Assembly: GCF_000429025.1 (NCBI RefSeq)
Contig: NZ_KE386836.1
Span: forward strand, 248,001-312,000
From: Actinospineispora spinosispora DSM 44797
Lineage (GTDB): Bacteria > Actinomycetota > Actinomycetes > Mycobacteriales > Pseudonocardiaceae
Direction of reading: 5' to 3'
DNA: 64,000 bases
Position numbers and translations under genes: made by a program. The notes beneath the pieces are model-generated. The model did not search any database. It saw only the letters and a program-made list of their open reading frames with translations, and was not told where the DNA came from. This document shows positions 51,218-59,407 of the stretch, piece by piece (position 1 is the first letter of the stretch; every line of letters begins with the position of its first letter).

Positions 51218-52314
51218 GCCTGAACTTCGACGACCCCACCCCGGCCGCCGCCGCGGAGGTGGTCGACCCGACCGGCCTCGGCGTCATCGAGCGTGGGGCG
51301 TCCCGCGTGGACGTCAGCGACAAACGCATGATCAACGCCCGCGCGGACGTCAACCAGTTACTCCCGCTCAAGTACCGCTGGGCGTGGGAGAAGTACCTGT
51401 CCGGGTGCGCGAACCACTGGATGCCGTCCGAGGTGTCCATGCAGGCGGACATCTCGCTGTGGCGCTCGCCGGACGGGCTGACCCCGGACGAGCGGCACAT
51501 GGTGAAGCGCAACCTGGGCTTCTTCGCGACGTCGGAGTCGCTGGTGGCGAACAACATCGTGCTCGCGGTGTACCGGCACCTGACCAACCCGGAGTGCCGT
51601 CAGTACCTGTTGCGCCAGGCGTTCGAGGAGGCCGTGCACACGCACACCTTCCAGTACATCTGCGAGTCGCTCGGCCTGGACGAGGGTGAGCTGTTCAACG
51701 CCTACCGCGAGGTGCCGTCGATCACCGACAAGGCGGCGTGGGCGCTGAAGCACACCCAGAGCCTGGAGGACCCGGACTTCCGCACCGGCACCACGGCGGC
51801 TGACCAGGCGTTCCTCCGGGACCTGGTGGCGTTCTACGTCGTGTTCGAGGGCATGTGGTTCTACACCGGGTTCGCCCAGATCCTGGCGCTGGGCAGGCGC
51901 GGGAAGATGGTGGGCATCGCCGAGCAGTACCAGTACATCCTGCGCGACGAGTCGATCCACCTGAACTTCGGCGTCGACGTGATCAACCAGATCGCGGCGG
52001 AGAACCCGCACCTGTGGACCGACGCGTTCCGCGCCGAGATCCGCTCGATGCTCGCCGAGGGCTGCGAGCTGGAGATCGCCTACGGCCGCGACACCCTGCC
52101 CCGGGGGATGCTCGGCCTGTCGGCGGACTCGTGTGAGCAGTACATGCGGTTCATCGCCGACCGCCGCTGCGCGCAGCTGGGTCTGGCCCCGCTGTTCAAC
52201 GCGGGGGAGAACCCGTTCGGCTGGATGTCGGAGTCGATGGACCTGACGAAGGAGAAGAACTTCTTCGAGACCAGGGTGACCGAATACCAAACCGGCGGAA
52301 CGCTCGTCTGGTAA
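51214..52314 (+). CDS. nrdB: ribonucleotide reductase class I beta subunit, class Ic-like
   Basis: A 366-residue NrdB. From GTG 51214 the candidate metal ligands are Glu108 (FFATSES), Glu139 and His142 (EEAVHTHTF), Glu212 (FEGMWF), Glu246 and His249 (RDESIHLNF). In class Ia enzymes the radical Tyr is four residues after the first His; here that residue is Phe146, and the first ligand is Glu, not Asp. The spacings (31, 3, 73, 107, 110) equal those of chlamydial class Ic R2 (E89, E120, H123, E193, E227, H230, with F127), which uses a Mn/Fe cofactor without a tyrosyl radical. No nrdS follows, unlike in Streptomyces. Confidence 0.93.
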   Translation: MSLNFDDPTPAAAAEVVDPTGLGVIERGASRVDVSDKRMINARADVNQLLPLKYRWAWEKYLSGCANHWMPSEVSMQADISLWRSPDGLTPDERHMVKRNLGFFATSESLVANNIVLAVYRHLTNPECRQYLLRQAFEEAVHTHTFQYICESLGLDEGELFNAYREVPSITDKAAWALKHTQSLEDPDFRTGTTAADQAFLRDLVAFYVVFEGMWFYTGFAQILALGRRGKMVGIAEQYQYILRDESIHLNFGVDVINQIAAENPHLWTDAFRAEIRSMLAEGCELEIAYGRDTLPRGMLGLSADSCEQYMRFIADRRCAQLGLAPLFNAGENPFGWMSESMDLTKEKNFFETRVTEYQTGGTLVW

Positions 52315-52318
52315 CCGC

Positions 52319-52362
52319 TCGTGAGTGTTGAGTATGGCCAGAGCCATACTCAACACTCACGA
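52319..52362. terminator. family P palindrome P9
   Basis: TCGTGAGTGTTGAGTATGGC pairs with GCCATACTCAACACTCACGA around CAGA, right after nrdB and 16 bases before the M13 peptidase start. Confidence 0.85.
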
Positions 52363-52378
52363 CGAAGGGCTGGTGTAC

Positions 52379-54415
52379 ATGCGGCGGCAGGTCGTTGCGC
52401 TGGGTGTTGTTGCGGTTGTTGCGTTCAGCTCGGCGTGCGGCAGTCAGCCGCCACCGCCACCGCCGCCCCCGAGCTCGGGGTTGGATCTCGCCGGGTTCGA
52501 CCGGAGCGTGCGGGCGCAGGACGACCTGTTCGAGTTCGCCAACGGTGGCTGGCTGAAGAACACGCCGATCCCGGCGGACCGCTCCGAGTACGGCACCGAC
52601 ACCATGCTCGCCCTGCGCGCCGGGGAGAACCAGCGCGACCTGATCCAGCAGGCCGGGGCGAACACCGAGGCGCCGGCGAACTCCGACGAGCGCAAGATCG
52701 GCGATCTGTACGCCAGCTTCATGGACACCGGCCGGCTCGACAGGCTGCGCGCCGACTCGTTGACCCCGGACTTCGCCGCCGTCGACCGGATCAGCAACCC
52801 GGCGGACCTGGTCCGCCACCTCGGCGCGATCCAGCGGGCCGGTGCGTCCAACCCGATCGGGCTGAGCGTCAACCAGGACGCCAAGGACGCGACCGCGTAC
52901 ATCACCGAGATCTCCCAGAGCGGCACGTCACTGCCGGACCGCGACTACTACCTGTCGACGGATCCGGGCATGGTCGCGCTGCGCGACAAGTACCGGGCGT
53001 ACACCGCGAAGATGTTCGGCCTCGCCGGGTTGCCCGACCCGGACGGCAGCGCCGCGCGGATCCTGGACCTGGAGACCAAGCTCGCGCAGGCACAGTGGAC
53101 CGAGACGGCCAACCGGGACGCGGTCGCCACCTACAACAAGTTCGCCGTCGCGGACGCCACGAGGACGACCGGGCTGGACTGGGCCGCCTACCTGGACGCG
53201 GCCGGAATCCACCAGCCGAACCTGGTGATCGACCAGCCCAGCTACTTCACCGCGCTCAACGGACTGCTGTCCAGCGTGCCCCTCGACACCTGGAAGCAGT
53301 ACCTCAAGTGGCACCTGCTCGAGGACTACGCGCCGTGCCTGAGCGACGACTTCGTCACCACGTCGTTCGACTTCACCGGCAAGGTCCTGGGCGGCAAGGA
53401 GCAGAACCAGGAGCGGTGGCGGCGCGGGGTGGCCGCCGTCAACAGCGTGCTGGGTGAGGCCATCGGCAAGCTGTACGTGGCGAAGTACTTCGCGCCGGAG
53501 ACCAAGCAGCGCGCCGAGGCGCTCGTGGGGAACCTGCTCGACGCCTATCGCGACTCGATCGACAAGCTCGACTGGATGACCCCGGCGACGAAGGTCGCGG
53601 CGAAGGAGAAGCTGTCGAAGCTCACCGTGAAGATCGGCTACCCGGACCGCTGGCGTGACTACTCGTCGCTGGTGATCAAGCGGGACGATCTGGTCGGCAA
53701 CCTGCACCGGGCGCGCGAGTTCGACCACCAGTACGCGATCGACAAGCTGGGCAAGCCGATCGACCGCGAAGAGTGGGACATGACCCCGCAGACGGTCAAT
53801 GCCTACTACAGCCCGTCGATGAACGAGATCGTGTTCCCGGCCGCGATCTTGCAGCCGCCCTACTTCGACGCGAAGGCCGACGACGCGGTCAACTACGGCG
53901 GGATCGGTGCGACGATCGGCCACGAGATCAGCCACGCGTTCGACGACCAGGGCAGCAAGTACGACGCGTCGGGCAACCTGCGTGACTGGTGGACCCCGGC
54001 CGACGGGCAGGCGTTCGCGGCAAAGACCGGCGCGCTGGTCTCCCAGTTCAACGCCTACGAACCGCTGCCCGGCACGCACATCAACGGCCAGCTCACTCTC
54101 GGCGAGAACATCGCGGACCTGTCCGGGCTGGTCGTCGCGCACCGCGCCTACCTGAAGGCCCTGGACGGCAAGCAGGCTCCGGTGCTCGACGGGTTCACCG
54201 GTGAGCAGCGGTTCTGGCTCGGCTACGCGCAGTCCTGGCGGGGCAAGAGCCGCGACGAGGCGACGCGGCAGCAGCTGCTCGCCGACGAGCACAGTCCGGT
54301 GAAGTTCCGCACGAACGGCCCGGTCAGCAACGCCGACCCGTTCTACCAGGCCTTCGACCTGCATCCGGGCGACAAGCTCTACCGCCCCGACACCGAGCGT
54401 GTCCGCCTCTGGTGA
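52379..54415 (+). CDS. M13 family metallopeptidase lipoprotein
   Basis: A 678-residue exported zinc peptidase of the neprilysin family. The N-terminus, RRQVVALGVVAVVAFSSAC, ends in a lipobox Cys, followed by a poly-Pro linker. The N-terminal M13 domain starts LDLAGFDRSVRAQDDLFEFA. Catalytic motifs: GATIGHEISHAFDDQG (HExxH zinc ligands) and LTLGENIADLSG (third zinc ligand Glu and GENxAD motif); VNAYYSPSMNEIVFPA is the substrate NAYY motif. ATG 52379 is used; the longer frame runs through palindrome P9. It cleaves short peptides outside the membrane. A mycobacterial relative is Zmp1. Confidence 0.93.
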   Translation: MRRQVVALGVVAVVAFSSACGSQPPPPPPPPSSGLDLAGFDRSVRAQDDLFEFANGGWLKNTPIPADRSEYGTDTMLALRAGENQRDLIQQAGANTEAPANSDERKIGDLYASFMDTGRLDRLRADSLTPDFAAVDRISNPADLVRHLGAIQRAGASNPIGLSVNQDAKDATAYITEISQSGTSLPDRDYYLSTDPGMVALRDKYRAYTAKMFGLAGLPDPDGSAARILDLETKLAQAQWTETANRDAVATYNKFAVADATRTTGLDWAAYLDAAGIHQPNLVIDQPSYFTALNGLLSSVPLDTWKQYLKWHLLEDYAPCLSDDFVTTSFDFTGKVLGGKEQNQERWRRGVAAVNSVLGEAIGKLYVAKYFAPETKQRAEALVGNLLDAYRDSIDKLDWMTPATKVAAKEKLSKLTVKIGYPDRWRDYSSLVIKRDDLVGNLHRAREFDHQYAIDKLGKPIDREEWDMTPQTVNAYYSPSMNEIVFPAAILQPPYFDAKADDAVNYGGIGATIGHEISHAFDDQGSKYDASGNLRDWWTPADGQAFAAKTGALVSQFNAYEPLPGTHINGQLTLGENIADLSGLVVAHRAYLKALDGKQAPVLDGFTGEQRFWLGYAQSWRGKSRDEATRQQLLADEHSPVKFRTNGPVSNADPFYQAFDLHPGDKLYRPDTERVRLW

Positions 54416-54434
54416 GTGGCGATGCTACGATTGC

Positions 54435-54440
54435 TACATT
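54435..54440 (+). promoter_or_regulatory. promoter / autoregulation site of toxin-antitoxin operon
   Basis: TACATT (a -10-like hexamer) 18 bases before the antitoxin start, overlapping two direct TGCTAC repeats (54423-54439), a plausible binding site for the Phd/VapB-type antitoxin. Confidence 0.35.
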
Positions 54441-54457
54441 CGCCGATGAGGGGCCCG

Positions 54458-54709
54458 ATGGCGCGAACGATCCCGCACCGAGAGTTGCGGAACAACAGCA
54501 GTGCGATCCTGCGCGAAGTGCAGGCGGGGGAGACCATCGAGATCACCAACCATGGTGAGGTCGTGGCCATCCTTGTGCCCCCGGCTCGTCGGCCCAGTTC
54601 GCTGCCGTGCCGGGAGCCCCGCGCCAAGGGCAGGTTCTCGGACCTGCCGAGGGTCCGTATGGATCATCCGGTCCAGGAGACACTCGACTACCTTCGCGGT
54701 GATCGTTGA
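54458..54709 (+). CDS. type II antitoxin (Phd/YefM-like)
   Basis: An 83-residue antitoxin. MARTIPHRELRNNSSAILRE is the classic Phd/YefM DNA-binding start; ETIEITNHGEVVAILVPP is the following beta-hairpin. The C-terminal half is basic then acidic (PREPRAKGRFSD, VQETLDYLRGDR), suited to wrap the toxin. ATG 54458 has AGGGG upstream. The stop overlaps the toxin's TTG start by 3 bases, so antitoxin and toxin are coupled. It neutralises the PIN-domain RNase and likely represses the operon by binding the TGCTAC repeats. Confidence 0.9.
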   Translation: MARTIPHRELRNNSSAILREVQAGETIEITNHGEVVAILVPPARRPSSLPCREPRAKGRFSDLPRVRMDHPVQETLDYLRGDR

Positions 54710-55098
54710 CGGTCTACATCGAGACGTCCGCGGCGGGCAAACTGCTCTTCGACGAGGCTGAGTCTGTCGCGCTCGGTGCGTATCTCGACCAGCAACGGGA
54801 CGATGGCGTCAACGTGGTGTCGGGTGCGTTGCTCGAAACGGAGCTTCGGCGGATCGCCATCCGGGATGGGCTGAGTCAGGCAGCGGTGACCGACATACTC
54901 GACCTGTTCTACCTGTACACACCAGACCGTGCTGTGTATGCGCAGGCCGGCCTACTGCCGAGTACACACCTGGGGAGCCTCGACGCGTTGCACATCGCGG
55001 TGGCGATGCGGCTGGAAGCCGACGCGATGGTCACGTACGACCTCCGCCAGGCGGAGGCGGCCCATGCGGCCGGGTTACAGGTGGTCGCTCCGAGCTGA
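54706..55098 (+). CDS. vapC: PIN-domain toxin (VapC-like RNase)
   Basis: A 130-residue PIN-domain ribonuclease, expected to cleave tRNA or rRNA when freed from its antitoxin. The first acidic residue is Glu in MTVYIETSAAGKLL, where VapC proteins normally have Asp (LDTS); other acidic residues are Glu in SGALLETELRR, Asp in GSLDALHIAVA and Asp in VTYDLRQ. TTG 54706 starts within TTGA, overlapping the antitoxin stop. The Asp-to-Glu change may keep metal binding, as in some functional VapCs. Small operon between the M13 peptidase and the metE riboswitch. Confidence 0.88.
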   Translation: MTVYIETSAAGKLLFDEAESVALGAYLDQQRDDGVNVVSGALLETELRRIAIRDGLSQAAVTDILDLFYLYTPDRAVYAQAGLLPSTHLGSLDALHIAVAMRLEADAMVTYDLRQAEAAHAAGLQVVAPS

Positions 55099-55164
55099 TG
55101 TCGTGACGGCATGCACTGATGGCTACGTGTGAGGCGCCGGTTCCGGTTAGGCTGGGGGTACTGG

Positions 55165-55350
55165 TGGTTCACCGGGCAGCTGTTGTGTGCTCGGTGAGGC
55201 AAGAGGGAACCCGGTGCGAATCCGGGACTGCCCCGCAGCGGTGAGTGGGAACGACCGCCGTCAACAGCACTGGGCCACACCAGGCCTGGGAAGCGACGGC
55301 CAGTAGGTCCGCCTGGGAAGGCGGGTGCCCACGAGTCCGAAGACCTGCCA
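55165..55350 (+). ncRNA. cobalamin riboswitch of metE
   Basis: Ordered aptamer blocks: GGGAACCCGGTGCGAATCCG, GGGACTGCCCCGCAGCGGTG, CTGGGAAGCGACGG and the B12 box CACGAGTCCGAAGACCTGCC (55330-55349). Just after it, CGCGCACC (55357-55364) and GGTGCGCG (55368-55375) form an 8-bp stem with a 3-base loop, a candidate expression platform. metE begins 130 bases later, as in mycobacteria. Confidence 0.95.
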
Positions 55351-55480
55351 CCGGCGCGCGCACCACCGGTGCGCGGACGTTCGTGACCTCGTGGGTGGGT
55401 CGAGCGGACTCTCGGGCCATGCCTGGTTTCTGCCTCCCACGGGTAAGCGGACGACACCGCACGCTCGCGAGGAGAGAGCA

Positions 55481-57733
55481 GTGACCGAAACTGCACCGCT
55501 GGGTCCCACAGTGCTGGGCTACCCCCGAATCGGACCGAAGCGAGAGCTCAAGCGCGCTGTCGAGAGCTACTGGGCCGGCAAGTCCGACCTCGATGCACTG
55601 CGCCACGCCGCCGCCGAGCTGAGGCGCACCACCTGGACCGAGCTGTCCGAGGCCGGCCTCGGCTCCGTACCCGGCAACACGTTCTCCTATTACGACCAGG
55701 TACTGGACGCGGCGCTCACGGTCGGGGCGGTCCCTGACCGGTTCGCCGAGCTGAACCTGCGGGACGAGGATCTGCTGTTCGCCATGGCACGGGGCACCGA
55801 GGGTGTCCCGGCGATGGAGCTGACGAAGTTCTTCGACACCAACTACCACTACCTGGTGCCCGAGCTGGGGCCGGACACGAACTTCGAGCTGTTCGACCGC
55901 AAGCCGGTGCGCGAGTACCTGGAAGCGGTCGGCGTCGGCGTCCAGACGCGTCCGGTGCTGCTCGGCCCGGTGACGTTCCTGCTGCTGGCCAAGGCGCGGG
56001 CGGGCGCTCCCGACGGGTTCGTCCCGCTGGACCTGCTGGACCCGCTGCTGGAGGTCTACGGGCAGCTGCTCGGCGAGCTCGGGGCCGCCGGTGCACAGTG
56101 GGTGCAGCTGGACGAGCCGGCGTTCGCCGCCGATCGCACCGAGGAGGAGCTCGCCGCGCTCGACCGCGCCTACCGGTACCTCGGGCAGCTGACCGAGCGG
56201 CCTCGGCTGCTGGTCGCCGGGTACTTCGGCAACATCGGCCCGGCGCTGCCGGTGCTCGCGGCCGGCCCGGTCGAGGCGATCGCGCTGGACCTGGTGACCA
56301 ACCAGAGCGACCTGGACGCGGCCGCGGGGCTGCCCCAGCTGCGGGACAAGACGCTCGTCGCGGGTGTGGTCGACGGGCGCAACATCTGGCGGACCGACAC
56401 CGACACCGCGCTGGCGAGGGCCGCGACCCTGCTGGGGGTCGCGGGCCGGGTCGAGATCGGGACGTCCTGCTCGTTGCTGCACGTGCCGTACGACGTGACG
56501 GTGGAGACGGGGCTCGACCCGGACGTGGCGCGCCGGCTGGCGTTCGCCAAGCAGAAGGTCGCCGAGGTGGTGTCGCTGTCCCGCGCGCTGCGCGAGGGCC
56601 GTACCGACGGGACCGAGTCCTACACCAAGCCGGGACGCACCGCGGCCGACGACCGCACGAGCGCCAGGCTGGAGCGCCTCGGCACCGACCACTACCGGCG
56701 CGGCACCGCGCAGCAACGGATCGCGGCTCAGCAGGAGCGGCTGCGGCTGGGCCCGATCCCGACCACGACGATCGGGTCGTTCCCGCAGAACTCCCAAATC
56801 CGGGCCGACCGAGCCGCGCACCACGCCGGCACGCTCGACGATGCCGAGTACGAGCGACGCATGCGCGCCGAGATCGAGCGGGTGGTGCGGCTGCAGGAGG
56901 AGATCGGTCTCGACGTGCTGGTGCACGGCGAGGCGGAGCGCAACGACATGGTGCAGTACTTCGCCGAGCACCTCGACGGCTTCGCCACGACCGACCTCGG
57001 CTGGGTCCAGTCCTACGGATCCCGCTGCGTGCGGCCACCGATCCTGTACGGCGAGGTGTCCCGGCCGGAGCCGATCACGGTCGCCTGGAGCACGTTCGCC
57101 CAGGGACTGACCGACCGGCCGATGAAGGCCATGCTGACCGGCCCGGTCACGATCCTGGCCTGGTCGTTCGTGCGCGACGACCAGCCGCTGGGCGTCACCG
57201 CGCGCCAGGTCGGACTGGCGCTGCGCGACGAGGTGCACGACCTGGAGGCCGCCGGGCTGCGGATCATCCAGGTCGACGAGCCCGCGCTGCGCGAGCTGCT
57301 GCCGCTGCGAGAAGCCGACCGGCCGGCCTACCTCGACTGGTCGATCGACGCGTTCCGGCTGGTCACCGGCGGTGTGGCAGATTCGACCCAGATCCACACC
57401 CACCTGTGCTACTCGGAGTTCGGCGCGGTGGTGGACGCGATCGACGCGCTGGACGCCGACGTCACGACGGTCGAGGCGGCGCGGTCGAAGATGGAGGTTC
57501 TCGACGACCTGGGCAACGCCGTCAAACGTGGCCTCGGGCCGGGGGTGTACGACGTGCACTCGCCGGACGTGCCGGAAGCGGGCGAGATCTCCGACCTGCT
57601 GCGCGCCGCGGTGAAGTCGGTGCCGAGGGAACGGCTGTGGGCCAACCCGGACTGCGGGCTCAAGACACGCGGTGAGCGGGAGGTGGTCGCGGCGCTGCGG
57701 AATCTGGTGGCCGCCGCGAAGGCTGTGCGGTGA
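55481..57733 (+). CDS. metE: cobalamin-independent methionine synthase
   Basis: A 750-residue MetE that transfers the methyl of 5-methyl-THF (polyglutamate) to homocysteine. N-terminal GYPRIGPKRELKRAVESYW is canonical. The C-terminal barrel has zinc ligands in IHTHLCYSEF (His and Cys) and NPDCGLKTRG (Cys), with GPVTILAWSFVRDDQP and MEVLDDLGNAV near the active site. GTG 55481 has GAGGAGAGA upstream. Repressed by B12 through the riboswitch, which lets MetH take over. Its stop overlaps the next gene by 4 bases. Confidence 0.96.
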   Translation: MTETAPLGPTVLGYPRIGPKRELKRAVESYWAGKSDLDALRHAAAELRRTTWTELSEAGLGSVPGNTFSYYDQVLDAALTVGAVPDRFAELNLRDEDLLFAMARGTEGVPAMELTKFFDTNYHYLVPELGPDTNFELFDRKPVREYLEAVGVGVQTRPVLLGPVTFLLLAKARAGAPDGFVPLDLLDPLLEVYGQLLGELGAAGAQWVQLDEPAFAADRTEEELAALDRAYRYLGQLTERPRLLVAGYFGNIGPALPVLAAGPVEAIALDLVTNQSDLDAAAGLPQLRDKTLVAGVVDGRNIWRTDTDTALARAATLLGVAGRVEIGTSCSLLHVPYDVTVETGLDPDVARRLAFAKQKVAEVVSLSRALREGRTDGTESYTKPGRTAADDRTSARLERLGTDHYRRGTAQQRIAAQQERLRLGPIPTTTIGSFPQNSQIRADRAAHHAGTLDDAEYERRMRAEIERVVRLQEEIGLDVLVHGEAERNDMVQYFAEHLDGFATTDLGWVQSYGSRCVRPPILYGEVSRPEPITVAWSTFAQGLTDRPMKAMLTGPVTILAWSFVRDDQPLGVTARQVGLALRDEVHDLEAAGLRIIQVDEPALRELLPLREADRPAYLDWSIDAFRLVTGGVADSTQIHTHLCYSEFGAVVDAIDALDADVTTVEAARSKMEVLDDLGNAVKRGLGPGVYDVHSPDVPEAGEISDLLRAAVKSVPRERLWANPDCGLKTRGEREVVAALRNLVAAAKAVR

Positions 57734-58113
57734 CCGTTCTCGACGGGTGGCGGCCGGTTCACAAGCCGCGCACCCACGAGCTGGTGCTCGCCCAGATCGA
57801 GCAGCGCATCCTGGACGGCAGGCTGTCACCGGGCGATCGGCTGCCCGCTGAGCGGGACCTGGCCGAGCAGCTCGGGGTGAGCCGGTCCGGCGTGCGGGAG
57901 GCGCTGCGCGTGCTGGAAGCGCAGGGTGTCCTGCGTGACGGAATTGTGGTCGGTGAGCAGACCGAGGCGCTGGCCACGCTGTTCCGGTTGCAGCTGCCGC
58001 TGGCCGGGGTCACGTCCGCCGAGGTGGCCGCGGTCCGTGCCCGGCTGGACCAGTGGTCGGGCGAGCTCGGGGACAACGCCCTGCTGCAGGCCCTTCGCCG
58101 CGCCCTGAGATAA
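57730..58113 (+). CDS. short GntR family regulator coupled to metE
   Basis: A 127-residue protein whose first ~75 residues are a GntR winged helix: ELVLAQIEQRILDGRLSPGD, RLPAERDLAEQLGVSRSGVR and EALRVLEAQGVLRDG. The remaining ~50 residues hold only the start of an FCD-like domain, whose full length would bring the protein to about 230 residues. It may be a truncated FadR-type protein, but no frameshift or remnant is seen, so it may be natural. GTG 57730 overlaps the metE stop (GTGA). Being coupled to metE it could feed back on methionine genes. Followed by palindrome P10. Confidence 0.85.
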   Translation: MTVLDGWRPVHKPRTHELVLAQIEQRILDGRLSPGDRLPAERDLAEQLGVSRSGVREALRVLEAQGVLRDGIVVGEQTEALATLFRLQLPLAGVTSAEVAAVRARLDQWSGELGDNALLQALRRALR

Positions 58114-58114
58114 G

Positions 58115-58158
58115 CCGTGAGTGATTTGGGCTGCCCCGGCAGCCCAAATCACTCACGG
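58115..58158. terminator. family P palindrome P10
   Basis: CCGTGAGTGATTTGGGCTGC and GCAGCCCAAATCACTCACGG pair perfectly around a central few bases, between convergent gntR and MgtC genes. The MgtC stop (58149-58151) is inside. Confidence 0.85.
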
Positions 58159-58904
58159 GTCAGTTCGGACTCCTCGTCGGGGTGAGCGGCGGAGACGGCG
58201 AGGACGCCGTCGATCTCGGTCAGCTCGGCGGCCAGATCGGCGTAGCTGTGCGGGCCGTGCAGCGTGATCAGGACGGACACGGCATGCCGGTCGTGCGGCT
58301 CCGGCAGATCGATCCACTGGTCCAGCGGCTCACGGTAGGTCTGGGTGGACAGCCGCGCGATGACCCAGCCGCGTGCCGTGCAGGTGTTCAGAATCTGCCG
58401 CAACAGACCGCGGCCGTCCTCGTAGGCGACCTGAACATGCTGGTCACGAGGCTGGGTCCGGCTCAGGTACTTCGAAAGCGGCGCGAACCCGTACAGCACG
58501 ACGAAGTACCCCACGGTGGCGACCAGCGCGAGTATCGGAAGCCCCGCGCCCGCCGCCATCCCAACGGCGGTGGTCAACCAGACGGCGGCGGCGGTGGTCA
58601 ACCCGCGCACCATGTCCCGCCGGACGAAGATCAACCCACCGCCGATGAACCCGATCCCGGACACGATCTGCGCGGCCACCCGGGACGGGTCCAACACGAT
58701 GTGCTCGCCCAGCACATCGGTGAACCCGTACTTGGACACCAGCATGATGAGCGCGGCGCTGAACCCGATCAGCGTGTGCGTGCGCAGTCCCGCGCTCTTC
58801 TGCCGAAGCTCCCGCTCCAGCCCGATGGCGGCGGACAGCACCAACGCAATGACCAGCTCAACGATCTGGGCCCACCCCTGCCCGGTGGGCTCGCCAAGCC
58901 ACAC
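58149..58904 (-). CDS. MgtC/SapB family membrane protein
   Basis: A 251-residue MgtC-like protein. The N-terminal half is membrane: ELVIALVLSAAIGLERELRQ (the GLERE motif), then QIVSGIGFIGGGLIFVRRD and GLTTAAAVWLTTAVGMAAGA, four or five helices. The C-terminal ACT-like domain (from about 160) includes LLRQILNTCTARGWVIARLS. MgtC proteins support growth at low Mg2+ and in stress and modulate the F-ATPase in pathogens. GTG 58904 has AGGAGGAGA four bases before. Its leader overlaps element A6. Stop inside P10. Confidence 0.9.
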   Translation of the reverse strand: MWLGEPTGQGWAQIVELVIALVLSAAIGLERELRQKSAGLRTHTLIGFSAALIMLVSKYGFTDVLGEHIVLDPSRVAAQIVSGIGFIGGGLIFVRRDMVRGLTTAAAVWLTTAVGMAAGAGLPILALVATVGYFVVLYGFAPLSKYLSRTQPRDQHVQVAYEDGRGLLRQILNTCTARGWVIARLSTQTYREPLDQWIDLPEPHDRHAVSVLITLHGPHSYADLAAELTEIDGVLAVSAAHPDEESELTRE

Positions 58905-58919
58905 TGTTTCTCCTCCTGC

Positions 58920-59400
58920 CGGCTTTTCGCGCGTCCAAGTTTCCGGTCGGGACCCCTCGTCGGCTTCGCCTCGAGGGGCCCGCGACCGGAAACTTACGGC
59001 GGCTTCGCCGTTCGCTTCGCTCCGGGCTTCGCTGCCGTCGCTGACGCGCGGTTGTCTGGTCGCTTTCTGCTTCGCCTGGTGCGTTCTTTGCAGTGCTTCG
59101 CACTGAACCCCCTTCGGGGAGACTCGCGGAGCGGAGTTGGCTTCGCTCGGAACCTCGTGTGGGGAGAGTCGTGGAGTGGAGTTGGCTTCGCTCGGAACCT
59201 CGTGTGGGGAGAGTCGTGGAGTGGAGTTGGCTTCGCTCGGAACCTCGTGTGGGGAGAGTCGTGGAGTGGAGTTGGCTTCGCTCGGAACCTCGTGTGGGGA
59301 GAGTCGTGGAGTGGAGTTGGCTTCGCTCGGAACCTCCTGTGGGGAGAGTCGCGGAGCGGAGCCGGGTCGCTCGCGACTCCCTCGGGAGACTTGCGGAGCC
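58920..59400 (-). repeat. family A element, copy A6, with expanded left end
   Basis: In minus orientation its hairpin (58937-58949 with 58983-58995, stem AAGTTTCCGGTCG / CGACCGGAAACTT, inner CCCCTCG / CGAGGGG) lies next to the MgtC start. The stem sequence differs from all other copies but keeps the same two-tier plan. Left half is type II (GCAGTGCTTCGCACTGAAC), expanded by a tandem repeat at 59139. Confidence 0.8.
59139..59363. repeat. 45-bp tandem repeat, about five copies
   Basis: Units of exactly 45 bp starting GGCTTCGCTCGGAACCTCG at 59139, 59184, 59229, 59274 and 59319, the last diverging. The unit resembles the left edge of family A (GGAGACTCGCGGAGCGGAGT) and appears to be an expansion of it. 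Any length multiple of 3 keeps frames open, so the long open frame over it is not evidence of coding. Confidence 0.9.
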
Positions 59401-59407
59401 ATTTTTA

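Noticed and set aside
55169..57829. 886-codon minus-strand frame over metE
   Set aside because: Antisense shadow crossing the metE riboswitch; product is Arg/Val/Asp-rich with no recognisable domain.
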